From Beta vulgaris subsp. vulgaris (lineage: Eukaryota; Streptophyta; Magnoliopsida; Caryophyllales; Amaranthaceae): a stretch of 64,000 bases of DNA. The notes under the pieces were generated by a model, which saw only the letters and a list, made by a program, of their open reading frames with translations, made no database searches and was not told the origin of the DNA. Both the position numbers and the translations under genes were made by a program. The stretch lies in the NCBI RefSeq assembly GCF_026745355.1, contig NC_079209.1, forward strand, positions 930,001 through 994,000, in the 5' to 3' direction. Below are positions 11,253 to 20,930 of this stretch, piece by piece. Each line of letters starts with the position of its first letter. Within the stretch, counting starts at the first letter, position 1.

Positions 11253-11951
11253 TCAAATCGGAGGGGCTTGGCAATGAGTGCCCCCCTCATCAAACATTTT
11301 CCTCCTGCAGCAATTTTGCTCAAGCATAGGAGACTTAACAGCATTGGTTAGTTTAAAAGTGACATTATCATCACCAACACTCAAAGTTAAAGACCCAGAC
11401 TTGACATCTATAACAGCACCAGCTGTACACAAAAACGGCCTACCAAGAATAATAGGAATTTGGGCATCCTCCTCCATATCAAGCACCACAAAATCAACAG
11501 GAATATAAAACTTTCCCACCCTAACAGGGACGTCTTCTAAAACACCTAGAGGGTATTTTATAGAACGATCGGCCATTTGCAAAGTAATTTGAGTGCACTT
11601 AAGTGCTCCCATATTCAGTTTCTTATAAACAGATAAAGGCATGACAGATACAGAAGCACCTAAATCACACAATGCCTTATCTATAAATAACGCACCTACA
11701 TGGCAAGGGATGGAAAAACTACCAGGATCCTTCAACTTAGGCGGGTTCATTTTGTAAAACAGCACTACACTCTCAGTTAGAGCGACTCGATCTACCCCAC
11801 CAAAGTCTTTCTTTTTAGTAATCATGTCTTTCAAAAACTTAGCATAAACAGGCACTTGAGAAATAAGTTCAGTAAAAGGAATTGTTACCTCAAGGTTCTT
11901 GACCATTTGCCAAGAACTTACCAAGTTTCTATCGACCTTGGACTTCTGCAT
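11253..11951 (-). CDS. Retroviral-type aspartic protease (element 1)
   Basis: A 232-residue frame. The catalytic motif DLGAS is at residues 96-100, in the context ALCDLGASVSVMPLS that is typical of Athila/Tat proteases (one aspartate per monomer, active as a dimer). The flap-distal motif ILGRPFL is at about 168-174. It would mature Gag inside virus-like particles. The frame continues from gag (12,337 down to 11,918) in another phase, so gag-pro was probably one polyprotein now broken by a frameshift near 11,950. The C-terminus runs into the KSPMLE linker also seen in element 2, then stops. No RT follows. Confidence 0.88.
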   Translation of the reverse strand: MQKSKVDRNLVSSWQMVKNLEVTIPFTELISQVPVYAKFLKDMITKKKDFGGVDRVALTESVVLFYKMNPPKLKDPGSFSIPCHVGALFIDKALCDLGASVSVMPLSVYKKLNMGALKCTQITLQMADRSIKYPLGVLEDVPVRVGKFYIPVDFVVLDMEEDAQIPIILGRPFLCTAGAVIDVKSGSLTLSVGDDNVTFKLTNAVKSPMLEQNCCRRKMFDEGGTHCQAPPI

Positions 11952-13666
11952 CCTATGGGGAAAAGGTAGCCTTGGTGTAATAGGCGTTTCAGAAACCTTT
12001 TCCCTCCGCTTTCCTGTCTGATCTTCTTAGCTAGTTCGACCTCAGACATCGAACTCTTCCCGCTTCTTCTCTTTACCACCTCTTTCTCCTTGCTCGGAGC
12101 AGCATCATCAATGGGCAGTGGAGGAGCATCATAAACAGTGCCGCTACGAAGTGTAACGGCATTGACAGTCTCCTTTGGGATGGGTTGTCCCGGCAGATGA
12201 CCTGGTTGCCTCTGTGCATTATTTTCCGCCACCTGAGCAAGTTGAGTCTCCAAATGCTTGGTGGTGTTCTTCAGCTCCTTGATGCTCTCCTCATGATTTT
12301 TCTGCATAGAAACCATCATTTTCATTAGATCAGACATAGTAGGCTCTTGAGAGCTGGTATTATGAGGAGTTTGCTGCTGATAGCCTTGGGGTGAAGGCCT
12401 ATTGAAACCGGGGGGGTTTTGAGGAGCCCCTTGATAATATGGTTGTCTAGCAGCTGTTGTGGTGGGTTTTGATGTGGTGGTTGGTAGGAAGATTGTGGTG
12501 GAGGTTGAGGATTTTGAACATTGTTGTTCTTGTAGGAAAAATTAGGATGTTCTCTCCAACCTGGGTTGTGTGTTTAGAGTATGGGTTGTGTGGAGGTCTT
12601 TGCTGAAAAACATTTGCATGCGCCAGTTGATTCGGATCAGGTTGATTGTAGCAACAATCATGACCAAAGTGGCCTTGAACACCACACACTTCACAAAAGG
12701 AAGAAGTAATAGGAGCCATGGAAGACATTGCATTAATACTCATAGGAGGAATAATAGACTGCAAAGATTTCAGCGAGTCCATCTTCATGCTCAACTGGGC
12801 TACTTGTGAAGACAACAAGGCATATGCATCAACATCCAACTTTTTCTTTGTAATAGTCCTGGAAGAACTATGATCATTCTCTGCTAAGTTGGCCAGGAAA
12901 TTATATCCTTCATCCACCTCCTTATCTAAGAAGACTCCCCTGCAGATGAATCAACTGTACTCTTGATATGGGTTGTAGACCATTGTAGAATGCTTGGGTG
13001 ATGAACCACTTATCCAGATTGTGGTGTGGGCATTCTCTCTGCAGATCCTTGAATCTATTCCATGCTTCCTTCAGTGTTTCATCGGGTTCTTGTTGGAAGG
13101 TGGCAAGCTTGTGTCTTATTTCTGCAGTTTTGGTGGGAGGGTAGTACTCTTTCAGGAATGCTTCAGATATAGCACTCCACTCAGTTTCATTAACATCATT
13201 CAGCCACTTCTGTGCCTTGTCCTTTAGTGAAAATTCAAAGACCATGACCTTCAACTGATCAGGAGTGACCCCTTGGTGCTTAACGGTACGACAAAGCTGT
13301 TGAAACCGTTGTAAATGATTTGCAGGGTCTTCAGATGGATGGCCACCAAATTGATTCTGCTGGATCATGTTGATGAGGCCAGGCTTGATTTCGAAGTTGA
13401 CTGCTTGATATCAGGCATAGTAGGGCCTGTGGGAACATTGCCAGGAGAAGGTACCCCATAAGATTTCAGCGACTTAGGAGGCATAATTGGTTCAGTTGGT
13501 TCTTCCGTGGCTTTTTTGTTATTACAGACTGCTTTTCTTCTTCTTGTGTCTTCTTGAGCTGCCGGATGGTTTTCTCAAGATCAGGATCAGTCTGAACTGG
13601 AGAACCTGTTCTTTTAGACCTGGGCATAAAAGAAACAAAGAAAAATGTGCAGTGAGATGGCCTCAA
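11918..13666 (-). pseudogene. Gag polyprotein of element 1, frame-broken
   Basis: Four overlapping-phase segments together give a plant Ty3/gypsy Gag. The N-terminus is at 13,628-13,466 (MPRSKRTGSP). The capsid core at 13,368-12,922 contains EAWNRFKDLQRECPHH, the hallmark of the retrotransposon gag domain. The zinc-knuckle segment at 12,917-12,447 has CEVCGVQGHFGHDC (CX2CX4HX4C). A coiled-coil/linker segment lies at 12,337-11,918. Comparison with element 2 places single-base breaks near 13,515 (a six-base homopolymer), 13,412, 12,955 and 12,925. LTRs this similar imply a recent insertion, so some breaks could be sequencing errors rather than decay. Confidence 0.85.
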
Positions 13667-13740
13667 TTGGAACTTGAAGTTCCAATGAGACAGCAGAAAT
13701 AGTCAAATAATTAATCAGAAAGATATAGAAACTAGCCGTC

Positions 13741-13757
13741 TCCCGGCAACGACGCTA
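13741..13757 (-). promoter_or_regulatory. Primer-binding site of element 1 (tRNA-Asp-like)
   Basis: Just inside the 5' LTR the minus strand reads TAGCGTCGTTGCCGGGA. It resembles the TGGCGCCGTTGCCGGGGA site complementary to tRNA-Asp but has several mismatches. Element 2 has the exact site at 33,130-33,147. Confidence 0.7.
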
Positions 13758-13763
13758 AAAACT

Positions 13764-15227
13764 TGATGTGTTTTAAAATATACCGCAAGTGCACGGTGTC
13801 TGTTTAGCAGAAACTGGCAAATACGGGTCGATCCACAGGGAGAGGAGTTCTACAGATTTATGTTCAATTATCTAACTACTTCCAGAGAGAATTGATTGAG
13901 TAATTAATAACTAAACTAGACTAAACTAGAAGCAGAAAAATGGAATTTATCAAATACTTAAAAACCTAGGGCAATCGATCGGTCCACCATGCTTATACCA
14001 GTTTAATCAATATAATATAATTCAACAACACTTGGATTGGATTCAATAATGAAGTAATTCGTTAATCCTTGGTCAGGCATTAACAACTCCTAGATTAACA
14101 TATGCCAGTACGGTCGCTCAACATAATCAAATCTACCTATTGTAATAAGCCTCTAATGAATATGATCTTTCGATTCTAATTCTTATTAGCTAAACATAAC
14201 TCATGATATTGCGCAATTACATGAATTAAACAAGTATAACAAATCAATAGGAATTATTCTAATTCAATCCAATTATTAAAGAACATCAAACCACAATCAA
14301 AAAGGTATAAACATGGCTTCCCTCTCTAAACCCTAGAAAATAAACTACTCACTCATGATGATATTGAAAGCAATAAACATAATCTAAGTAAAAGAATTCA
14401 TGAAATTAAACTAAGTAGAGAAGAATACCAAATGATTGAAGAACGATGGAAAAAGAAATCGACGATCTATATAATCTTCCAATGTAAAGGTTCAACAAAA
14501 GTAGAGAGAATAAACTAAGTGTTTAGCCCTAAAAAACGTAGAAAATAAGATAGGTTTAACGAAAATACTAAAAACCTATTTATACTAATTACAAAACCGG
14601 CTAAAAAAACCGAAAAATCGCGTCTTGAGAGTCCGCCCGGTCGACCGGGCGAAATCCGCCCGGTCGGGCGACGGTGATCAAAACTTACGACGAAGGAAAA
14701 ATTCCGCCCGGTCAACCGGGCGAAATCCGCCCGGTCGGGCGCGTAAGCGTTTTTCTTCGTCTGATCGCCCGGTTGACCGGGCGAAATAAAAGATGAAAAA
14801 TCCCAAGTATTGAAGTTCGCCCGGTCGACCGGGCGAATCCGCCCGGTCGACCGGGCGAATCCGCCCGGTCGGGCGCGTAAGCGTTTCAAGCTTCCATTTC
14901 AATCAGCAGCTAAGTTCGAAGACTCGCCCGGTCGGGCCAACCCGCCCGGTCGACCGGGCGACATCTTTTCCTTAGCTTTTTCTTCGTGGAATCCAACCGA
15001 AATGCTTGCGTGGTTTTCCGGATGTTCCTTGGACCATGTGTGAGTGCTAGACTTCCGTGTCGCGACTCAGATAAATGCACAAAGTGCCTAATCTGCATCA
15101 AAACCTGCAAAATACGACAAGAGCTCCAAACACATCAAATCCACAAGAAAAGAGCTCAAAAGAGCCCAAATCGACTATCAAAACTAAGGGGATTAGAGCG
15201 AATAATCGATGAATAATGAACACATCA
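13764..15227 (-). repeat. LTR of element 1, 5' copy
   Basis: 1,464 bp and nearly identical to 8,118-9,555. The 26-bp length excess is mostly one extra palindromic GC-rich unit near 14,830-14,870, a replication slip after insertion. Confidence 0.93.
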
Positions 15228-15375
15228 GTTGCGTTAACAAAGCCCAATCTGAACTTTCCTCTCATCAGCGTCGGCTCGTTCGAATTTGAGTTTTGGGCTC
15301 TGCCCGTCTGACAGTAAGCATTGGTCAGATGGTCTAACCCAATACTTTTACAAAATTAATATATATATGCCTTAG

Positions 15376-15674
15376 ACTGGTATTTATGCTTTAAATTGTA
15401 ATGCTGAGAATTTCATAAGCTCGACAACGACCTATCAAATACTATTGGCATAGTCTGCTACCGAAGACCTATATTCTTATGGCTAAAGCATTATTCAAGA
15501 GCATATCCATAAACAAGATGAATATAAACAAGTAAATTAAACAAAATCCTTTAAGCTAGGTAGTCCCTCTCCTGATCATGGTACTTCAAGTCTAATAATC
15601 GATTCGAGGCAACCATTTAACTTCATTTTTCGATTCTTCGCTAAGGGTACCAATTATGCTTATATGATGGCCAA
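15376..15674. other. No gene recognised
   Basis: AT-rich single-copy-looking sequence between the Pack-MULE-like element and the SINE. No feature seen. Confidence 0.6.
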
Positions 15675-15690
15675 TCATACGAACGTACAT

Positions 15691-15892
15691 TTTTTTTTTG
15701 TTGATTGGGAAATTAAGTCAGCCCAAGGGCTAACCCCTACCAAGGCTACTAGCCTTGTAGGAACTACCAGCACATTGGCTGGTAAAACATGCTAAGGAAA
15801 TACCCCAACATAATGTTGGGGATAAGGATCGAACCCCTGACTTCAGGGATCAGAGGAGAGTGCTCTACCACATGAGCTAGCTCCTCATCCTT
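15691..15892 (-). mobile_element. Complete tRNA-derived SINE with 16-bp target duplication
   Basis: On the minus strand the head carries box A (TAGCTCATGTGGTAGAGC) and box B (GGTTCGATCC) about 35 bases later. The body ends in an A-run at 15,691-15,699. A perfect 16-bp direct repeat TCATACGAACGTACAT (15,675-15,690 and 15,893-15,908) flanks it, as made by LINE-type target-primed integration. The perfect duplication points to a fairly recent insertion. Confidence 0.9.
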
Positions 15893-15908
15893 TCATACGA
15901 ACGTACAT

Positions 15909-17500
15909 GAAACCGACAAATCAAATAACAAAAATTATCTCAAGTCAAAACCCAATATTGAGTACAGAAGTGCATGAACTCATCAATGACTTCAAACACT
16001 AACAACTAAAACATGAAATCGAACATTAATGTACGATAGACAAGTCATTATAGTGAAAAATAAAATGAAAATAAATGAATAGAGAAACAAAATACGAGAG
16101 AGAGTATGAATATAAATCCTTATTGAAATTAAAGGAGTCACCAAAATTTCAAGGTTTTTTCTTAGATGCTTTATAATTCAAGCTTTCAACAAATTTCTGT
16201 CACTTATCTGTAAAGAAGATGAAATGTTCTTTCTCCAAAAACCTTAACTGAACCTAAAACTAAAATAATGAAGGCTAGCCCTCCTTCCTCCATTGAAAAG
16301 TTAAGCGTGCATGCCTTCTAAAGGTTCAAACATTACATTATTAAAGGGAGTCCAGATCCTGATCTAGAGTTTTAGTGAAACTCTACAAGATAGAGTTGTA
16401 TCTGATCCATACAATTCATAGCATAAATAAGGTTTGCAACTTGCAAGGCATTTGGAGCGGGCGCTCCGTTCAAATCCGGAGCAGATCACGCTCGATTCTA
16501 GCAAATACACCAGACTTCAAATGGTAATATCTCCCTCTTTTATGATCTGATGAATTAGGATTACGATAAAAAAAATTTATGTATCGAGCTAAATTTTCAT
16601 ATCCAACTTTAATTACCCAAGAATACTAAGTGTGCTTAAAGATATGTCCATTAAAAGTTGACCTTTGTGTACAAATCCTTTTAAAAGGTCTTATTTTGCT
16701 AAATTGCTTCATTTAATGCTCATTGTGCACGATGGATACCTTTTTGAGGTAGATCCTACACCATCAAACACGAAGTAAGTATTATCAAACCCTATAAAAA
16801 TAGCCGAAATAACTAATATTCACAAATAAGCTACAAATAACTTAGTTACTCTAAATTAAGCAAAATAAGCTAGAAAATGCAGAATCAGAAGAAAAAAGGA
16901 ACCTAAACATAGGGAAAATAAGGTAGTAGAGAGATCAGGAGCGGGATGGGTGGCCTAGTGGTTCAAGGAAGGGTGGAGGAGCAAGAGTCGTGTTGGTGGC
17001 GGTGGACCGGTGGCGAATGAGAGGTGGAGGAGGAGGAGAAAGAAATAAAGGAGCTATTGATGTATCTTGGAGGGTAGGAGAAAGAAACAAATGAGAGGGT
17101 TAATGGTTTAAGGGTATTTTATTGGAAGAGAGCAAATTTTGGTGACAACATAAACCACAACAAGAGGGCTACTACTCAAATAAAATTCACCTGCCTAAGG
17201 GAAAAAGGAAGACAAAAAAATGTAAAGCATGCAATCATGCATAGAGAATATGAATATGTAACATGAAAAAAAAAAAAAGTTAGTCCACAAGTATATAAAC
17301 CTCTAAATGTAATTTCGAACTAGCTCTCGACACTCTCTCTCCTAAGAATATGAGCATGTACAATAGTAATCATGCATAGAGAATATGAATATGTAACACA
17401 ATTCAAGGCAACTAAACAAGAATGATACCAAAGCAAGTTTTTTCGGAGACAAACTCTCTACTCTCTACTTCTCTAGTACACCTTGATCTTCCGGGACTTT
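15909..17500. other. No gene recognised
   Basis: AT-rich intergenic sequence. A short palindrome GGAGCGGGCGCTCC lies near 16,450, and a purine-rich low-complexity stretch (GGTGG, GGAGG repeats) at 16,930-17,050. No credible reading frame. Confidence 0.6.
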
Positions 17501-17504
17501 TCGA

Positions 17505-17625
17505 CTTTCCGGCGTTGGCGAATGGCAGGGCAAGTCTCCTTTGGCATGGCAGCAAATTGGCAATTGCTGAATTGCATGAATTCTCTGCATGCCAAAAGAG
17601 ATTTGCACTGTAATTTACCAAAGCC
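17505..17625 (-). ncRNA. MIR399: MIR399 precursor (copy 1)
   Basis: The minus strand folds into a hairpin whose 3' arm at 17,526-17,546 is a miR399 21-mer (TGCCAAAGGAGACTTGCCC plus TG). The 5' arm at 17,590-17,610 gives the star strand (CAGTGCAAATCTCTTTTGGC). Mature miR399 on the 3' arm is the family rule. miR399 is induced by phosphate starvation and silences PHO2, an E2 ubiquitin-conjugating enzyme that limits phosphate uptake and loading. A P1BS site lies upstream at 17,740. Arm pairing was judged by eye; the 21-mer identity is the strongest evidence. Confidence 0.88.
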
Positions 17626-17739
17626 TATATTTTCTAATTAACTTTGCTCTTGTTTAAGGTAGTTAGGGGATTGTATGAGATAGCTATTTAAACTAGTGCT
17701 CAAGTGATTCTCTTTACTGCGGATGTAATAAAACCAGGT

Positions 17740-17747
17740 GGATATGC
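17740..17747. promoter_or_regulatory. P1BS site upstream of MIR399 copy 1
   Basis: GGATATGC fits GNATATNC, the PHR1-binding site. It sits about 115 bp upstream of the hairpin for minus-strand transcription, with a TATA-like TTTAAATAG near 17,683 between them. The arrangement resembles the MIR399 gene at 49.7 kb. Confidence 0.55.
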
Positions 17748-17940
17748 TAAAAAAAATGCTATGGATTTTCTTTCTCCATGAAGTTCCAAACATTCCTTTT
17801 TTTTGCATTTAGGGTTCTAGTAGTGGAGTCATGGTCCCTCCTCTTGATTCCGAACGAAATATCATAATTCACTTTTACCCTTTTCTATATGAGTGAGGCT
17901 ATTTGGCTCTTTAACTAGCTAACTCTCGTCTTATGTAATA

Positions 17941-18145
17941 CTTTCTCCGTTCTGTTTTAAATGAAACGTAGTGTCTTAGCATGGGAATTTAAGAGAGGAT
18001 CGAGAGTGACAAATAGGAAGAAATTAAAAGACGGACTCGCATGAGGGGAGAGATAGAGAAAAGTGAACACCAAATAAAGTAATATTTTATTTACGTTGAA
18101 ACAGTCTAAAATAATAAATGTTTCGTTTATTTAGAATGGAGGAAG
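17941..18145. mobile_element. Stowaway MITE, 205 bp
   Basis: Ends CTTTCTCCGTTCTGTTTTAA and, in reverse complement, CTTCCTCCATTCTAAATAAA, flanked by TA. It lies upstream of MIR399 copy 1. Confidence 0.75.
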
Positions 18146-18527
18146 TATAAAAATGTATCCTTGTATAACTAGCTACAATTAGCCCCATAGAGTTTTTTGT
18201 TTTTGTAGTCACGCCTATAGGCTTGATTTTCTGTTGTCTACTTGGAGAGTTGCAGTCACGTATATAGATTGTTATGTTGTTGCCTCTTTAATTGTTGACT
18301 TGGTGATGGAGCATTAAGGATTTCTTTATCTCTACCTTATTAGAATAAGTTTCCGCAAAGCTAAATTAAGTGAACAAAAATAGATTTAGATAAGAAAAAA
18401 TAAGTCCTACAAACATAACTATAGTCCAACAACAATGATTGAGTTTAAGTTAAGCTAAATATAAGATACATTAGGCAAGACTAACTTAAATTCTACCAAA
18501 AATATTAATTTGAGCTTAGATATATTA

Positions 18528-18646
18528 CCTCCGTCTTTTTTAGATACAACATCTGATTATTTTAATACACTCATTAAAAAGAGAAACGTTGCATCTAAAA
18601 AAACTCAACAAAAAGGCAAATGTTACATCCGAAAAAAGGGGGAAAG
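18528..18646. mobile_element. Stowaway-like MITE, ~119 bp
   Basis: The left end is CCTCCGTCTTTTTTAGATAC and the right end the imperfect complement CCGAAAAAAGGGGGAAAG, flanked by TA. The inner arms pair around GTTGCATCTAAAAAA. Confidence 0.65.
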
Positions 18647-19256
18647 TATAAGTTTAGTAAAAATGCAGTAAGTTCAGCAAAATAAAATTAATTAATGCAA
18701 TTTTAAATTTATCTCTGCAGAATAACTAGAGGAAAGCAAAGCCAACCTTATGCTCCCTCTAGTTTATCAGAAAATATGATTATCTTTCTCTTAAAAAAAA
18801 ATGATTATCTATGAAACACAACTTTCAAAAAAATAAAAAATAAACTTGTAATTTTATTTTTTATTCAAAAGTTAGAGTGATAATAAGATATATAAAGTGT
18901 AGGTAAAATACTAGATAAGAGGAGTAAAACAGACTTTTAAATTTTTACCGAGTGTCAAGTAGTTGTGAAAATATATATTTTGTTGGTAATAAATGATGAT
19001 TAATGGTGGTAATGAAAAATTAGTTAGGATAACAAAAACTTACCAAACGGATCGTTACAATCTCCACGCACTTTTAAGCCATACAAGTTTTTGGATCATG
19101 CTACAAACAATAAGTCTTGGTGTACTATTTTTTTTTATCCTTTTTCTTCCTTTTTTTGTATATCCATGTTCATCTTAAAAATGTGGCTCTAGAAAAGATA
19201 ATTCTTTTGAACAAGCTCGAAATGTCACAAATTTTTTACTTGAGAAAGCCATGCAT

Positions 19257-19466
19257 GTTTATGCTGAATAATATGCCCTTTGGTTTGAGTATGTGCTAGT
19301 GAAAGTCGTGGCATATGCTAGGAGACAATTCCATTTCAGTAGCCCTTTTTCTCATTTTATGTTCTTCTAAAGTTGCAACTGCTCTAGGTCAATGCCTTTT
19401 TTTTTTTTTTTTTGTAGTTTTAAGAGATTTTTGATGCCTCATTTGACCAAAAAGTGATATTCTTGG
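19257..19466. promoter_or_regulatory. Duplicated P1BS module, copy 2
   Basis: This is a diverged copy of 6,249-6,470. One perfect P1BS remains (GCATATGC, 19,311-19,318). The other has changed to GTATGTGC (about 19,289-19,296), one base off. The flanking blocks TTTATGCTGAATAATATGCC, AAAGTTGCAACTG, GGTCAATGCC and TTGACCAAAAAGTGATATTC align between the copies. It lies between the two MIR399-type hairpins at 17.5 and 20.85 kb. Confidence 0.5.
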
Positions 19467-20568
19467 TGTAAAAATATATATAAAACCAGCATATATATAT
19501 TAATTCTTTCAAAAATATAAATATATATTTTGATTGGTGTGAGTCCATGGATAGGGTCTGTGTATTTGAGGAGTGAACCCTTATCCGATAGTACTATGAC
19601 CCATACCCTATCCTTACCCATAGGGTCCAAAAAATTAGGATCCATGCATACCCTAATTTTAGGGTAGGGTCTGAGTAGGGTCTTGGATCCATTGTCATCC
19701 CTACTTATTAGGTGGTAAAATAAAATAAAAAACCTAAATCAATATTTTGAAGAGAGAAAATGTCTCTTCAACTAACACATTTATTATACGTTCTCTTTAT
19801 ATCTCACGTAAGAATTGCTAATCTTAGGATTACTCTATCATTGTCCGATGTACTTAATTTACTGTGGAATATTTGTTACTTGTGTAATGGCATGATGATC
19901 AAGAAACTTGGATAACTATCAAACTATACTTCCACCGATTTGTTTTAAACTTGCAACTATGGAGTATCATACAAGAAATTAGGAGAGAGGAGAGATTAAA
20001 ATAGCCAAAAAATATCTCGTGTGATAGAAGATAGATAAAGAGAATATATTGCTAAAACAAAAAATTACAAGTAATATGTAACTTATCCCAATAGAAAATG
20101 TTGCAAACAATAAAAAAAGGAAGCATATCATAAGTCGAAAACGGAATAGATACAAATATATATATATATATATAATGCAAATTAAACTATTTAACAAGTT
20201 ATGCTAAAATCGACAACATTGCACTATTTTGCTCATATCTATTGATGTAGATATATAATGATCCAAAAGAGCTTTAATTTGGATCAGAAGCTATATGTTT
20301 GAAATTGAGTTGTCCACCTTAAACATGTCACATGTTCCTTTATATGATCATGTACCCTATCGATTGAGGGGTAGAAGAAGTCCACATTTGGGATCGGAGG
20401 GGAAGGTGAGGGAAGGGAATTAATAGAAAGGGAAGAGCGAGAGTAGAAGCCGAGAGGGTGGGAGAAAAGAGAATGGAAAGGAAGAAATGGCAATATATAA
20501 TTGTATAAAATATAGGGTGATACTAAAAAATGTAGGACGAGGAATAGTTGCTCACATGTTCTTTAGAA

Positions 20569-20576
20569 GAATATAC
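20569..20576. promoter_or_regulatory. P1BS-type site upstream of the 20.85-kb hairpin
   Basis: GAATATAC fits GNATATNC and lies about 230 bp before the hairpin on the plus strand, with a CATATATAGG TATA-like run at about 20,765. A single site of this length can occur by chance. Confidence 0.4.
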
Positions 20577-20796
20577 GCATAACGACTAACGAGTAATAAC
20601 ATTGATAAAGTAGTAAGTGTTGCCACATCAAGTTGCTTCTTCATTTCTTTTTCTATGTTTTTCAAGGTGTAGCCCTTCTTTAGCACCAAAAACATACAAA
20701 AAGAAAGGAGAGGCTAGACCCCTACCCGCCCCAACTAAAATCCTCCGATGCCCTAACGCGGCATCATATATAGGCTTATGATCTACGTACGTACGT

Positions 20797-20930
20797 TCTG
20801 CATGGCTGAATTGCCGGGCAAATTTCCTTTGGCAGTGAACTGATGATGGTAATCTCTTAATTAATTACCAAAAATTCGAAACCATCAACTGCCAAAAAGA
20901 ATTTGCCCAGTAATACATCCATGCAAATTC
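20797..20930 (-). ncRNA. MIR399: MIR399-like precursor (copy 2), could be read on either strand
   Basis: A clear hairpin runs from GCATGG...to...CCATGC. Read on the minus strand, the 3' arm (20,814-20,834) is TGCCAAAGGAAATTTGCCCG plus G, one base from the TGCCAAAGGAGATTTGCCCG form of miR399. Read on the plus strand, the 3' arm (20,890-20,910) is TGCCAAAAAGAATTTGCCCA plus G, a weaker match. A TATA-like run suits the minus strand (about 20,985); a P1BS and a TATA-like run suit the plus strand (20,569 and 20,765). I favour the minus strand on mature sequence. Confidence 0.75.

Larger units (their letters stand above)
8118..15227 (-). mobile_element. Non-autonomous LTR retrotransposon 1 (Athila/Tat-like, gag-protease only)
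   Basis: The element is bounded by two nearly identical LTRs (8,118-9,555 and 13,764-15,227) that begin TGATGTG and end CACATCA, flanked by a perfect GTTGC target duplication (8,113-8,117 and 15,228-15,232). On the minus strand the order is LTR, primer-binding site related to the tRNA-Asp 3' end, gag with a CCHC zinc knuckle, aspartic protease, a long non-coding 3' part with repeated polypurine motifs, LTR. No reverse transcriptase, RNase H or integrase is present, so it depends on a helper. It interrupts the captured proteasome fragment. Confidence 0.93.
7974..15271 (+). pseudogene. PAF1: Captured 20S proteasome alpha-1 subunit (PAF-type) fragment, split by an LTR element
   Basis: An ATG at 7,974 opens 48 codons beginning [20 protein letters not shown] and continuing [13 protein letters not shown], the near-invariant N-terminus of plant 20S proteasome alpha-1 subunits, including the YD...[12 protein letters not shown] alpha-subunit signature. 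The frame breaks exactly at the GTTGC target site (8,113-8,117) and resumes in frame at 15,233 with VNKAQSELSSHQR. At about 15,271 it leaves the family sequence and reaches a stop near 15,288. The real subunit is about 280 residues, so only the first fifth is present and no catalytic-core partner function is possible. A short stretch before the ATG may be its original leader. The flanking inverted repeats show capture by a DNA transposon, so this is not the functional gene. Confidence 0.88.
7590..15365. mobile_element. Pack-MULE-like element carrying a proteasome gene fragment
   Basis: Imperfect inverted repeats of about 45 bp face each other: GTATTGTGTCAGAC at 7,596 and, on the minus strand, GTATTGGGTTAGAC ending near 15,352, with TCTGAC following in both. 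The direct repeat TATGCCTTAG flanks the pair (7,580-7,589 and 15,366-15,375), the 9-10 bp target duplication size of Mutator-like elements. The outer ~10-30 bases of the two ends do not match well. Inside are an AACTGAAAG-type repeat and the first 61 codons of a 20S proteasome alpha-1 gene. Without the nested LTR element at 8,118-15,227 it would be about 660 bp, with no transposase. The Pack-MULE class is inferred from TIRs, TSD length and a captured gene piece. Confidence 0.65.

Noticed and set aside
12570..13227. Plus-strand ORFs of 77-79 residues across element 1
   Set aside because: They are shadows of the minus-strand gag, whose zinc knuckle and capsid motifs are clear.
15830..15890. Possible tRNA gene on the minus strand (good A and B boxes)
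   Set aside because: It has a long non-tRNA body, an A-tail and a 16-bp target duplication, so it is a SINE head, not a tRNA gene.
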